Numbered from the stretch's first letter, positions 7,722-15,674 are shown. The stretch: 18,617 nucleotides of DNA from Phycisphaeraceae bacterium (GCA_028281485.1 JANQJT010000139.1:1-18617); one strand, 5' to 3'. Notes: generated from the letters alone by a model not told the origin. Made by a program: numbers and translations.

Positions 7722-7743
7722 TACGAAATTGCGCGCTATCGTA
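7722..7743. promoter_or_regulatory. Candidate operator in the GH43/TetR intergenic region
   Basis: TACGA (7722-7726) and TCGTA (7739-7743) form an imperfect palindrome around a GCGC centre, within the 285-base region between the two divergent genes. TetR regulators often bind palindromes of this size beside their own genes. Only about two thirds of positions are symmetric, so this is tentative. The rest of 7604-7888 shows no gene, and no promoter I would place with confidence. Confidence 0.25.
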
Positions 7744-7888
7744 TCTGTTGTAACATCGAGGCAATTCACGCATGGACGCTTTAAATTGGGGTATGCTGGG
7801 AATTAACAACAGGGTAGACTATCGGTTTATAGATTGAGCCATTGCCGCCACATGACAACATCGAATCGATCGACGGAGACCTCTCGCC

Positions 7889-8539
7889 GTGACTTGGCAG
7901 CGCGCAAGAACCGAAGAACAAATCGAACACCGTGTCCAGACGATCACCGAGGCAACCTGCCGCCTCTATGACAGCGTCCCCTACCACGAAATCACGCTCG
8001 CGATGATCGCTCGTGAGGCGGGCTTCACACGCAGCAACCTCTACAAGTACTTCCAGACGAGCGAGGAGATCTTCCTGGAGATCCTCGTCAACGATCTGAG
8101 CGAATGGTACGACGAGTTCGTGGTGGAGTTCGAGGCGGAGCCCTGCGGCGTCGACGATTTCACCGAGCGGTATCTGAACCTGGTCCAGCAGCGCAGCCGC
8201 ATGGTGCGCCTGCTGACACTGCTGAACACCAATCTCGAACGCAACGCGTCGGTCGAGAAGCTCACGTCGTTCAAGATTCGTGCCACGGAGACGTGGAACG
8301 CGATGTCCGAAACGCTCGTGCAGATATTGCCCTTCCAGGACATCGAGGCGGCGCGAAAGTTCTCCCTCATGCTCCTGGCGCTGATCATCGGTGCTTATCC
8401 GATGTGGAACCCGTCGCTGGGCCAGATCGAGGCGATGCGCGAGGCGGGCCTGCCGTACGATACGGATTACTATCGCGACGCCTGCGCACAAGCGATCACC
8501 GCGTACCTGCGAGCGATGACACAGTCGCCCGGCACGTAA
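7889..8539 (+). CDS. TetR-family transcriptional regulator
   Basis: A 216-residue protein. TetR regulators are dimeric repressors with an N-terminal helix-turn-helix and a ligand-binding helical C-terminus. The DNA-binding domain is clear: ITEATCRLYDSVPYHEITLA then MIAREAGFTRSNLYKYFQTSEEIFLEIL at about residues 35-62, including the recognition-helix pattern R-x-N-L-Y-K-Y-F. The rest is a helical effector domain; its ligand cannot be told. The GTG start has GGAG about 11 bases upstream. The gene is divergent from the GH43 glycosidase, the most likely local target apart from itself. It ends 37 bases before a hairpin terminator shared with the converging metalloprotease gene. Confidence 0.92.
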   Translation: MTWQRARTEEQIEHRVQTITEATCRLYDSVPYHEITLAMIAREAGFTRSNLYKYFQTSEEIFLEILVNDLSEWYDEFVVEFEAEPCGVDDFTERYLNLVQQRSRMVRLLTLLNTNLERNASVEKLTSFKIRATETWNAMSETLVQILPFQDIEAARKFSLMLLALIIGAYPMWNPSLGQIEAMREAGLPYDTDYYRDACAQAITAYLRAMTQSPGT

Positions 8540-8576
8540 TCTATACCCCTCACGATTGCCATCCACTGCTGTAAAA

Positions 8577-8599
8577 AACCGACCCCGATGGGGTCGGTT
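8577..8599. terminator. Bidirectional intrinsic terminator
   Basis: AACCGACCCC (8577-8586) and GGGGTCGGTT (8590-8599) pair perfectly over 10 bp around a GAT loop. On the minus strand the stem runs into six T, which suits termination of the metalloprotease gene ending 30 bases upstream. On the plus strand it is followed by GTTGTTTG, a weaker tail serving the TetR gene. Confidence 0.85.
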
Positions 8600-8628
8600 G
8601 TTGTTTGTAACACTGTTCGCCGATCGAA

Positions 8629-11600
8629 TTATCGACGCCGTCGCATCAGGGCAACGGTCCCCAATCCTAAAAGCGCCAACGCGGTCGGTTCGGGCACGCC
8701 GCCGCCGCCGGATGAATCGCCGTCGACCAGCGTGACGCTGTTCAACCAATTCAGCGTCATGGCCGCCAGGTCTGTGGGATTCACCGTGCCGTCGTAGTTG
8801 AAGTCGCCGCCCTGCCAGGTCTGACCGGTTCCCAGCCAGTTCAGCGTCAACGAAGCCAGGTCCGTCGGGTTGACGATGCCGTCGCCGTTGGCGTCGCCCT
8901 CGTAGGTCGCCAGGATGCGTACCAGATCGATGTCGGCGTTGCCGTCGGTGCCGTTGTCGAGATAGAGCACGGCCACCGCGGTGTTCGGCGTGAGCGTGAG
9001 CTCGGTGCCGGTGATCTGTGAGTGATCAAAAGTGCCCGTAACGCTATCGGCGGTGAGGATCTTGTAATAATGACCCAATACGACCGGGCTGTCCTGGTTG
9101 ATGTGCAGACCGCCGTCGAGCTGCGCCGCGCCGGTGACCGCCACGTCACCCACGCCGAACTCGCTGGCGACGACGGTCATCGTGCCACCCGACGCCTGCG
9201 TGTAAGAACCGGAGATCGTCATGATGCCCGGCGCCAATCCCGCACCGCTGGTCACCTCGATATCACCCAACACGCTGCCGGTTCCCGAGAGCGTCTGCCC
9301 CGCACCCAGCGACAAACCGCCCGTCGCGGTGCCCGTCGTATCAAGTGTCACCGCAGCGGAAACCAGGGAGATATCCGTGTTGGTCAGCGTTGCTGTGTTG
9401 CCGAGAGCGAGCGTGCCGCCGAGGACGACGGTCGCACCCGCGTAGTCGTTGTTGCCGTTGAGCGTGTGCGTGCCGGCGCCGTTGAAGATCACACCGCCGC
9501 TGCCGGTGATGTCGGCGTCGATCTGAGTGTCGGCGGTCCCTGTCGACATTTGGATATCCCCACCGATCAGGTCCAGCGTGCCGGTGAAACCGGACAGACT
9601 GCCGCTGAATACCAAGGACGAGACACGCACATCGACATCACCGTCGCCGGAGATGTTCGCATCAAGGCCCGTCCCGCCGTCGTCGAGGATATCCAGCGTG
9701 CCGCCGGCCGCGATCTGAATGACCGCGCCGCCCAGGTTGCCTGAGCCGTAGGTCGCGTCGCCCATCCGGAGCGTGCCGCCGCTGTTGATCGTAAAGTCGC
9801 TGAAGCTGTCGAGGCCTGCCGAAACGATGAGTGTCGCGCCGTTGATGACCGCATGGAGGTTGCTGCCGTCGCCGTCGAGAATCGTCGTGCCGGCGTTGAA
9901 GGTCGCCGTACCGTCCACGTCCAGTTCATTTGAGAACACGATCTGGCCGGTGCCATCCTTCGTCATGTCGCCGACGGCGTGGATGCGGTCGCCGGAGAAA
10001 TCAAAGACATCGTTGTTATCGAAACTGATGTCGCTGACCACGACGCGATGATTGACAGGATCACCCACGACGCTGACGCTCTTGTTCGCCGCCCCGTCGT
10101 TGAAGACCACGGTGTCAAACTGCGAGAAGGTCGATACGCCCGCGTTCCACGAAGACGAGGTCTCGATGTTCCACGGACCCGCGTCGTAGACCAGCGTGGC
10201 GGGGTTGACCACGTCCTGCAGAAGCACGTTGTCGATGTACGCCGAGGTGGTCAGGCCGGAGGGGTTGGCGCTGTCGGTCAGCAGTTCGAAGCCGAAGTAG
10301 CGCGCCAGCGAGTCCATGGAAACGACGGTGTTGGTGACGAAGGGGCTGCCGTTGAGCAGGATGTCCATCAGGTTCTGACCGCCCGATTCGTCGACGAGGA
10401 TCTCGACATCGAGGTTGGTCAGGCCGAACGTGCCGCTGTTGAGCAGGCTGCCGCCCTTGAGGGCCTGGACCGTGCCGTCCAGACCAAACGTCAGCGCCAT
10501 GGTCGCGTTGGTCGGATCGACCGACCCGGTGATCGGGTTGTCGTCGAAGAGGAACGCGAACAGGTTGTCAGACGTGTAACCGGTGTCGCCGGACAGGTCG
10601 AGATCGAACGAGAAGCTCCAGATGCCGCCATCGAGCTGCGGCCCGAAGTTGCGCAGCAGCGCCGCTTCGGCTACGTCGTCCGTCGCGTCGCCGTCTGTCG
10701 TGGTCCGCAGCAACATCTTTGCGCTGTTGATATCGACGGCGCCGGTGCCGGTGTTGTTCTGGTCGGACCAGGTCGAGTCAAAGAAGCCGTGGATCTGTCG
10801 GCCCGTCAGCTCGCGCTGGAAGTTGAGGTTGCCCGAGTTGCCGACGTCGAACTTGTCGGTGAGATAGATCTTGTCGCTGTCGTAGTTGTTGAAGTCGGGC
10901 AGGGAATCGTTGGCGGCGGTGGTGATTCTGTAGAACTGGTTGAGGTTCGCCTCGCCGTCGATTTCGATGTAGTAGTCGCCCGCTTCGAGGAAGACGTCGT
11001 AGACGCGCTCGGTGCTGCCCGCGTCGCCGCGGTCGACACGCATGATCTCGGTGCCGTTGGCATCGAAGAGCTTCCAGTTCAGGTCGACGCGAGCCGAGTA
11101 ATTGACGTTGCCTTGTGAGTCGTTGGTGTAGGTCGGTCCCTGGGGCTTGATCTCAATGTCCAGCGAGGTCCGACCGGTGGTGGAGAAGTGGAACCAGTCT
11201 TCGTCGCTGTTTCCGTCGATACCCGCCCAGTCGTCGTCCATCTCGCTGACGGAGTAATCGTTGGAATCAGCGCCAACCACTGCGCTGCCGGACGTACCGA
11301 GGGAACCCAGTGGTGTTGCGGTGGCCATGGTGTCGTTGCCGCCGTTCTTCTCCTGCGGGTCGCCGTAGACGCGATTGAAAAAGTTAATGTCGTCAAACTG
11401 CAGGCCGAAGATGCCGGTGTTGAGCGGGGTTTCCATGATGGCGGCGCAGGCGGCACAGTTTTCGTGGCCCATGCCCATGCCGTGGCCGGATTCGTGGGAA
11501 ATCAGGTTGAAGAAGGCGGTGTTGTTGGTGTGCCACCAGGAGGGCACGCCGTTGGAGCCTCGGTAGGTGTCGATGCGCATGTCGCCGTTGTTGGGGTAGG

Positions 11601-12060
11601 AGTTGTCGGCGAGGACGCCGCCCTTGTTGTTCTCCCAGGTGAACGGGACACCGCCGATGCGGATGTCACCCGACTTGCCGGTGTCCACGCCGGCGGCGGT
11701 TTGCTCCGGTTCGTACACCATGGTCACGCCGCTCACGCGCGCGTACTGCTCGTAGACGCGGTTCATCATGGCCCACCAGGGACGGTTCGTCAGATCGGGC
11801 GTGCGGTTGGCAACACTCACGCCCCAACCCACGTCGAGGTAGTCGATCAGGTCACTGGGGCCGCCGCGTGACCAGCTCTCGCCATCGGGCACGACGCTCC
11901 AGGTCACCGTGATCGCGTCGCCGCGGCTGATGCCGCCGCCGTCGGTCTTGGTGCTCGTCCAGCGCGTGACGTAGTTGTAGGCCTGGGCGGGCGCCGAAAG
12001 CATTGCAGAAACGATGACCGCCGCGCAGAAGGTTCCGAGGATTGACTTGCGTTGTGGCAA
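8629..12060 (-). CDS. Secreted matrixin-type metalloprotease with dockerin-like repeats and PEP-CTERM anchor
   Basis: A 1143-residue exported protein. I chose TTG at 12058-12060 because GAGAGG lies seven bases upstream; a TTG five codons earlier is possible. Residues 1-27 are a signal peptide ending APAQA. About 28-235 is a zinc metalloprotease: HESGHGMGMGH at 189-199 fits HExxHxxGxxH, and AAIMETP at about 206 is a Met-turn, as in matrixin/metzincin enzymes. About 240-385 resembles a pre-peptidase C-terminal (PPC) beta-domain, and about 420-620 a lectin-like beta-sandwich. About 620-1030 is Gly/Asp/Thr-rich beta-helix repeat (GGTLALGNTATL). About 1055-1108 is a duplicated Ca-binding dockerin-like motif (GDANGDGIVNPTDLA, then GDFNYDGTVNPTDLA). 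The last 22 residues are VPEP, a hydrophobic helix and RRRR, the PEP-CTERM signal processed by exosortases. It probably degrades protein at or outside the cell surface. The middle domain assignments are less certain than the ends. Confidence 0.9.
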   Translation of the reverse strand: MPQRKSILGTFCAAVIVSAMLSAPAQAYNYVTRWTSTKTDGGGISRGDAITVTWSVVPDGESWSRGGPSDLIDYLDVGWGVSVANRTPDLTNRPWWAMMNRVYEQYARVSGVTMVYEPEQTAAGVDTGKSGDIRIGGVPFTWENNKGGVLADNSYPNNGDMRIDTYRGSNGVPSWWHTNNTAFFNLISHESGHGMGMGHENCAACAAIMETPLNTGIFGLQFDDINFFNRVYGDPQEKNGGNDTMATATPLGSLGTSGSAVVGADSNDYSVSEMDDDWAGIDGNSDEDWFHFSTTGRTSLDIEIKPQGPTYTNDSQGNVNYSARVDLNWKLFDANGTEIMRVDRGDAGSTERVYDVFLEAGDYYIEIDGEANLNQFYRITTAANDSLPDFNNYDSDKIYLTDKFDVGNSGNLNFQRELTGRQIHGFFDSTWSDQNNTGTGAVDINSAKMLLRTTTDGDATDDVAEAALLRNFGPQLDGGIWSFSFDLDLSGDTGYTSDNLFAFLFDDNPITGSVDPTNATMALTFGLDGTVQALKGGSLLNSGTFGLTNLDVEILVDESGGQNLMDILLNGSPFVTNTVVSMDSLARYFGFELLTDSANPSGLTTSAYIDNVLLQDVVNPATLVYDAGPWNIETSSSWNAGVSTFSQFDTVVFNDGAANKSVSVVGDPVNHRVVVSDISFDNNDVFDFSGDRIHAVGDMTKDGTGQIVFSNELDVDGTATFNAGTTILDGDGSNLHAVINGATLIVSAGLDSFSDFTINSGGTLRMGDATYGSGNLGGAVIQIAAGGTLDILDDGGTGLDANISGDGDVDVRVSSLVFSGSLSGFTGTLDLIGGDIQMSTGTADTQIDADITGSGGVIFNGAGTHTLNGNNDYAGATVVLGGTLALGNTATLTNTDISLVSAAVTLDTTGTATGGLSLGAGQTLSGTGSVLGDIEVTSGAGLAPGIMTISGSYTQASGGTMTVVASEFGVGDVAVTGAAQLDGGLHINQDSPVVLGHYYKILTADSVTGTFDHSQITGTELTLTPNTAVAVLYLDNGTDGNADIDLVRILATYEGDANGDGIVNPTDLASLTLNWLGTGQTWQGGDFNYDGTVNPTDLAAMTLNWLNSVTLVDGDSSGGGGVPEPTALALLGLGTVALMRRRR

Positions 12061-12365
12061 TGCAGTGCCTCTCAAATGTCATGCACAAAGGTGAGTGTTG
12101 AACATCCTGGCAACGCGATGATGCCTGCAGCGAAGACTGAAGCGCAGGATCCTCGTGCCTGATTGCAGCAGTGGGCTGGAGGGACCGACAGCCGGCATCG
12201 CCCCGCTTTGCTGTAAATAAAACATACACGGAGCGCAGAAAGAGTCAAAAGGAATGCGAAGATATCGGCCTATTTTGCGAAATGACTGGCGAGAATCGAA
12301 GGGATTCAAGAAAGAGGTCCGAAAGGAAGTTTATCCGCAAGATATTGAAAATTATATATTTACAA
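12061..12365. other. Intergenic region upstream of the metalloprotease gene
   Basis: This 305-base stretch lies between the metalloprotease start and the end of the DUF418 gene. It holds the promoter listed separately and a leader of roughly 150 bases. The part near 12250-12365 is locally purine- and AT-rich. I see no convincing gene in it; the short open frames have no ribosome site or recognisable motifs. No intrinsic terminator for the DUF418 gene was found, only a 5-bp GAATC/GATTC hairpin. Confidence 0.5.
12221..12248 (-). promoter_or_regulatory. Probable promoter of the metalloprotease gene
   Basis: On the minus strand TTGACT (12243-12248) and TATGTT (12221-12226) are separated by 16 bases, matching five and four of the six consensus bases. 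It would start transcription near 12214, giving a leader of about 150 bases. Confidence 0.45.
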
Positions 12366-13535
12366 CTATCGACCTCGCCCCCACGTCGCGATCCGCCAGA
12401 TCGTCTCCAGCGGCCCCTGCTTGAAAGTCCGCAACCAAAGCACAGAAATCCCCATCTGGAGCAGTAATGCCCCCACCCCGATCAACAGGCTCACCGTCGA
12501 GCCGCAGTACCGATACCACCCCAGGCCCCACCCGTAATACAAGCTCGCACCGATGACGGACATGAGGATGTAATTGGTCAGGCCCATCCGCCCGTAGCTC
12601 GCCAGCCAACCCAGCCGCACCCGCCCCGCGTTGTGTCGCCACGTCACGACGAACGCAGACAACCCAATCGCCAACACCGATAGCTTCTCGTAGATATCGA
12701 CGATCGATCCGATCACGCGACGCTCGCGCCGCACCTCGATCTGTTCCACCCACGCGTGCCCGACCAGGTCTGTGGCCAGCCAGCACAGCACGCCGAGCCC
12801 AAACACCACGCACCAGAAGCGCAGCCGTCCCTCGGTCAGACAGCGGGTCATGCCCATGTACACACCGAGCAGGAACAAGCCGGGGATAGTAAACATCCGC
12901 CCCACGTTCCAACTCCACACCAGCGTCGCCTCGAAGCCGTAGAGAAAGTTTGCCTTCGCCAGTTCCCAGAAAGAATCACCCAGCAAGAACTGCCCCATCC
13001 CTGTCTGGGGATAGCTCAAGCGAAAATCGTACAGGCCGTCGCCGTTCAGATAGGTCGCGATGACATAAACGTTCAACGGATTGATGATCAATACCAGCCC
13101 AAGGCCGAGCACCACCCACCGATGCATCCAGCGTGTGAACACGAGCGGCAGGCCGAGCACCGCGTACATGATCAGAATATCGCCTCGGAAGAACACCACG
13201 TGCAGCGCGCCGAAGCCCGCCAGCAGAGCCATCCGCCAGAAGTGTCTGAAGAAATAGCGCTCGCCGCGGGCACCGGTGCGCTCGTAAATGATCCAGTAGC
13301 TCAGCCCAAACAGCAGGCAGAACAGCGCAAAAGCCTTGCCCGAGATAAAGCCGAACGCGTTGTCCCACACCCATTGATCGATCGGAACAAGCCAGTCGGG
13401 CCGATGATCGGGCCTGCGATAAAAGTCGAAGTGTTCGACGTGATGCAACAACAGGATCCCCGCCAGCGCGATGCCGCGCAGCACGTCGATCATCACGATT
13501 CGCCCGCCAACCCGTTCCAGTTTTTCCGCAACCAT
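12366..13535 (-). CDS. DUF418 family multipass membrane protein (YeiB-like)
   Basis: A 389-residue inner-membrane protein with about nine or ten hydrophobic segments. It opens with IVMIDVLRGIALAGILLLHH (about residues 14-33), the R-G-x-A-L-x-G-I start typical of DUF418 and acyltransferase-3-like proteins. Near the C-terminus it has SYGRMGLTNYILMSVIGASLYYGWGLG, the DUF418 signature G-R-M-x-L-T-N-Y. Function of the family is not established; YeiB-type proteins are thought to be transporters or membrane acyl-transfer proteins. The ATG at 13533-13535 has GGGAG six bases upstream. The frame stays open another 172 codons upstream, but that part runs antisense through the sulfotransferase gene and is not convincing coding sequence. 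The gene is divergent from the sulfotransferase, and their promoters overlap. Confidence 0.85.
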   Translation of the reverse strand: MVAEKLERVGGRIVMIDVLRGIALAGILLLHHVEHFDFYRRPDHRPDWLVPIDQWVWDNAFGFISGKAFALFCLLFGLSYWIIYERTGARGERYFFRHFWRMALLAGFGALHVVFFRGDILIMYAVLGLPLVFTRWMHRWVVLGLGLVLIINPLNVYVIATYLNGDGLYDFRLSYPQTGMGQFLLGDSFWELAKANFLYGFEATLVWSWNVGRMFTIPGLFLLGVYMGMTRCLTEGRLRFWCVVFGLGVLCWLATDLVGHAWVEQIEVRRERRVIGSIVDIYEKLSVLAIGLSAFVVTWRHNAGRVRLGWLASYGRMGLTNYILMSVIGASLYYGWGLGWYRYCGSTVSLLIGVGALLLQMGISVLWLRTFKQGPLETIWRIATWGRGR

Positions 13536-13686
13536 CGCGCACTCCCAGGCATCCACCGCCTGAAGGAAGATCTGTCCCACTCGAACTGAATCTGTTTGGA
13601 CGCAAGACGCGGCCCGACGCACCCACCAGACACAGAACCCGGTTGATTCTGCGCGTTGTCGCTTCCGATCCGCGCAACGGAGGTGA

Positions 13687-13715
13687 TATAATACGTGCTT
13701 ACGGAGCCATGTCGA
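13687..13715. promoter_or_regulatory. Overlapping divergent promoters (DUF418 gene and sulfotransferase)
   Basis: On the plus strand an extended -10, TG-A-TATAAT, lies at 13684-13692 with a perfect hexamer at 13687-13692; its -35 (TTCCGA, 13663-13668) is poor. On the minus strand TCGACA (13710-13715) and TATTAT (13688-13693) are 16 bases apart. The two -10 hexamers cover nearly the same bases. Only one direction could be occupied by polymerase at a time, so the divergent genes may be reciprocally expressed. The plus start near 13699 supports the downstream ATG for the sulfotransferase. Confidence 0.55.
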
Positions 13716-13733
13716 TTCCCGGAGCGAGGGGAC

Positions 13734-14618
13734 ATGGGACTGAGATCGAAACTGAACAAGTGTGTGGCGATCGCCAACGATCAGATCACCCGGCTCCGCG
13801 CCGCGTGCAGCCGCTCGCTGCGCGGTATCCGCATCGACAGCCCGCCGGTCTTCATCGTCGGCTGCGGACACAGCGGCACGTCGATCATCCTCGCCATCCT
13901 CGGCGCCCACACCCGTCTCTTCGCTGTGCCTTACGAGAGCCGCTGCGCCATGCCCGATGACCACGCGGCCTCCCAACAAGCGATGCGGCGTTTCGATCGC
14001 CTCGCCGAGGCGGCCGGCAAGCGGCGCTGGATCGAAAAAACACCCCGACACATCCAGCGGATCGGGCAGATCCTCCGGTGGCAGCCCGAAGCAAAAGTCC
14101 TGCTGATCCTGCGAGACGGACGCGACGTCGCACGCTCAATTCAGGCGCGGACCGGCTCAGCCGAGCAGGGCATCCAGCGATGGATCGACGACAACGAGGC
14201 CTCGCGCCCCTACTGGGATCACCCCAACGTCCTGCGATTCAAGTACGAAGACCTCGTGACCGACTTCGAGCCCACGGTCCGCCGGATCCTCGCCCACATC
14301 GGCGAACCCTACCAGGCCGAGATGCGTTCGTACCACACCAAGCCCAAGCGCTGGTACGCGAAAACGATCCGCAAGCCCAATTCCACAAAAGAAGGCGCAG
14401 CCCACAACGAACACCGCAACTGGCAGATCAACCAACCCCTGTTCGACGGGCGTGGCCGATGGAAGGAACTGTCCAGCGAAGACCTCCAACGGGTCACGCA
14501 AATCGGCGGCGACCTGCTCGCCGAACTCGGCTACCGCGAACCGGACGATCAGACTAACGCCTCGCCTCAGATCGATACGTCCGTATCGAGCAACGATTCA
14601 CAGGCACCGATCGCTTAG
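13734..14618 (+). CDS. PAPS-dependent sulfotransferase family protein
   Basis: A 294-residue protein. Sulfotransferases move a sulfuryl group from PAPS to sugars, peptides or small molecules. Both PAPS sites are visible: the 5'-phosphosulfate loop VFIVGCGHSGTSII (39-52) and the 3'-phosphate motif LLILRDGRDVARSI (123-136). A further family-typical strand, LRFKYEDLVTDFEPTVRRIL, follows, as in Sulfotransfer_3 and related bacterial proteins. The substrate cannot be told, but sulfated surface glycans are plausible in this lineage. The ATG at 13734 was chosen over a GTG 13 codons upstream: GGAG lies nine bases before it and the predicted transcription start (near 13699) falls after the GTG. The C-terminal 30 residues are low-complexity and Ser/Asp-rich. 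No signal peptide or membrane segment is evident. Confidence 0.88.
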   Translation: MGLRSKLNKCVAIANDQITRLRAACSRSLRGIRIDSPPVFIVGCGHSGTSIILAILGAHTRLFAVPYESRCAMPDDHAASQQAMRRFDRLAEAAGKRRWIEKTPRHIQRIGQILRWQPEAKVLLILRDGRDVARSIQARTGSAEQGIQRWIDDNEASRPYWDHPNVLRFKYEDLVTDFEPTVRRILAHIGEPYQAEMRSYHTKPKRWYAKTIRKPNSTKEGAAHNEHRNWQINQPLFDGRGRWKELSSEDLQRVTQIGGDLLAELGYREPDDQTNASPQIDTSVSSNDSQAPIA

Positions 14619-14631
14619 ACGCCCCCCGAAA

Positions 14632-14665
14632 ACTAAGAAACGATCCCGCGGGTCGTCGTTTTAGT
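14632..14665 (+). terminator. Probable terminator of the sulfotransferase gene
   Basis: ACGATCC (14640-14646) pairs with GGGTCGT (14650-14656) around CGC, with one G-T pair. Flanking ACTAA (14632-14636) and TTAGT (14661-14665) extend the structure, and four T follow the stem. It begins 14 bases after the stop codon. Confidence 0.5.
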
Positions 14666-14674
14666 GAAATGAAA

Positions 14675-14763
14675 CGGGTGGGATTCGCTCGGTGGACCTC
14701 GCGGCGCCTGCGGCGTCAAACCCACGTTGCGTCCGGCCGGAGCCGGCCGCGTGGGTTCGAATC
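14675..14763. repeat. tRNA 3'-end-like fragments in inverted arrangement
   Basis: CGGGTGGGATTCG at 14675-14687 and AACCCACG at 14719-14726 match the complement of the tRNA-Ser T-arm (14825-14845), but with 31 extra bases (14688-14718) inserted at the T-loop position. A second piece, CGTGGGTTCGAATC at 14750-14763, is the same T-arm in the opposite orientation, identical over 14 bases. AACCCACG and CGTGGGTT form an 8-bp inverted repeat enclosing a CCGGCC-rich hairpin. They look like relics of tRNA-associated insertion or duplication. Confidence 0.5.
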
Positions 14764-14775
14764 ACACAATCCAGA

Positions 14776-14817
14776 TACGAATAAACGGCAACCCATTTGG
14801 GTCGCCGTTTATTCGTA
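14776..14817 (-). terminator. Long hairpin just downstream of tRNA-Ser
   Basis: A 14-bp perfect stem (14776-14789 with 14804-14817), one mismatch and four further pairs close on a four-base loop. It begins three bases after the tRNA 3' end on the minus strand. The lower stem is AT-rich (ATAAACGG/CCGTTTAT), with no long T-run after it. It probably ends tRNA-Ser transcription or sets its 3' processing. Confidence 0.6.
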
Positions 14818-14819
14818 AG

Positions 14820-14906
14820 CGGAGCGGGTGGGATTCGAACCCACGGTACGGTTACCCGTACACACGATTTCCAGTCGTGTTCCTTCAGCCGCTCGGACAC
14901 CGCTCC
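14820..14906 (-). tRNA. tRNA-Ser (anticodon GGA)
   Basis: All arms fold: acceptor GGAGCGG with CCGCTCC plus discriminator G; anticodon stem ACACGA/TCGTGT with loop CTGGAAA, giving anticodon GGA for UCC/UCU; long class II variable arm GTACGG-GTAA-CCGTAC; T-arm GTGGG-TTCGAAT-CCCAC. The long variable arm and G73 are serine identity features. CCA is not encoded. It is divergent from truB. Confidence 0.97.
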
Positions 14907-14971
14907 AGTCGCGCCGAAATCGCCAAGGTGGTGTATCGTAACGTGGTCCAGCGACCTGTAAAGGATGCCAT

Positions 14972-15661
14972 TTGAAGTACCGACGCCACGATCTGCACGG
15001 CCTGCTGGTCATCGACAAGCCCCTGGGCCTGAGCTCCATGGACGTGGTCCGCCGCGTCCGCCGCCGAGCCGGCCACTGCAAGACCGGACACGCCGGCACG
15101 CTCGACCCGCTGGCCACGGGTGTGCTGATCTGCTGCCTCGGCAACGCCACCAAGTGCGTCGACCAGATCATGGGCCTGACCAAGGTCTACGACACAACCG
15201 TCGACCTGTCGGCCTTCACCAACACCGACGACGCCGAGGGCGAACCCGAGCCCGTCGACGTCGCCACCCCACCCACCGAACAACAGGTCCGCGAGGCGCT
15301 GGACCAACTCACCGGCTCCATCTCTCAGACGCCCCCCGCCTACAGCGCCATCAACATCAACGGCCAACGCGCCTACAAGCTCGCACGAAAGGGCGAAGCC
15401 GTCGAACTGCCCGCGCGCACCGTCTACATCGACTCGATCGAGCTGCGCCGCTACGGCTGGCCCACGCTTGAGCTGACCATCGCGTGCGGCAAGGGCACGT
15501 ACATCCGATCACTCGCCCGACAGATCGGCCAAATCCTCTCCACGGGCGGCTACCTCACGGCCTTGCGCCGCACCGCGATCGGCCCCTACGACATCGAACA
15601 ATCCGTGCGGATCGACGACCTGCCCGAGCCGATCATGCCCGAAAACGTTTTGCCGATATAA
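14972..15661 (+). CDS. truB: tRNA pseudouridine-55 synthase TruB, short form
   Basis: A 229-residue enzyme that converts U55 in the tRNA T-loop to pseudouridine. The catalytic motif GHAGTLDPLATGVL (39-52) contains the nucleophile D45. Other family motifs are LLVIDKPLGLSSMDVV (11-26), TGSISQTPPAYSAININGQRAY and CGKGTYIRSLARQIG. It stops soon after the core motif GGYLTALRRTAIGPYDIE. Most bacterial TruB proteins are about 300 residues with a further C-terminal (PUA-like or TruB_C) domain; that domain is missing here, and no frameshift is evident because a tRNA gene follows after 13 bases. The TTG start is backed by AAGGA six bases upstream. It is not in the usual infB-rbfA neighbourhood but lies between two tRNA genes, and may be cotranscribed with tRNA-Ile. 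Confidence 0.93.
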   Translation: MKYRRHDLHGLLVIDKPLGLSSMDVVRRVRRRAGHCKTGHAGTLDPLATGVLICCLGNATKCVDQIMGLTKVYDTTVDLSAFTNTDDAEGEPEPVDVATPPTEQQVREALDQLTGSISQTPPAYSAININGQRAYKLARKGEAVELPARTVYIDSIELRRYGWPTLELTIACGKGTYIRSLARQIGQILSTGGYLTALRRTAIGPYDIEQSVRIDDLPEPIMPENVLPI

Positions 15662-15674
15662 TCACCGACTCATC

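Noticed and set aside
9979..11118. Long plus-strand open frame opposite the metalloprotease (similar ones at 4115-5209 and 6494-7588)
   Set aside because: They mirror well-supported genes on the other strand and show only composition-driven Arg/Val/Asp-rich sequence.
13536..14051. Upstream extension of the DUF418 frame by 172 codons
   Set aside because: It lies antisense in the sulfotransferase gene, lacks membrane segments, and a good ribosome site supports the start at 13535.
14661..14900. Minus-strand open frame beginning MSERLKEHDWKSC
   Set aside because: It is the translation of tRNA-Ser, a well-known false protein; the tRNA folds perfectly.
14727..14975. Plus-strand open frame containing WDSNPRYGYPYTRF
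   Set aside because: Antisense of the same tRNA-Ser and its hairpin; no ribosome site.
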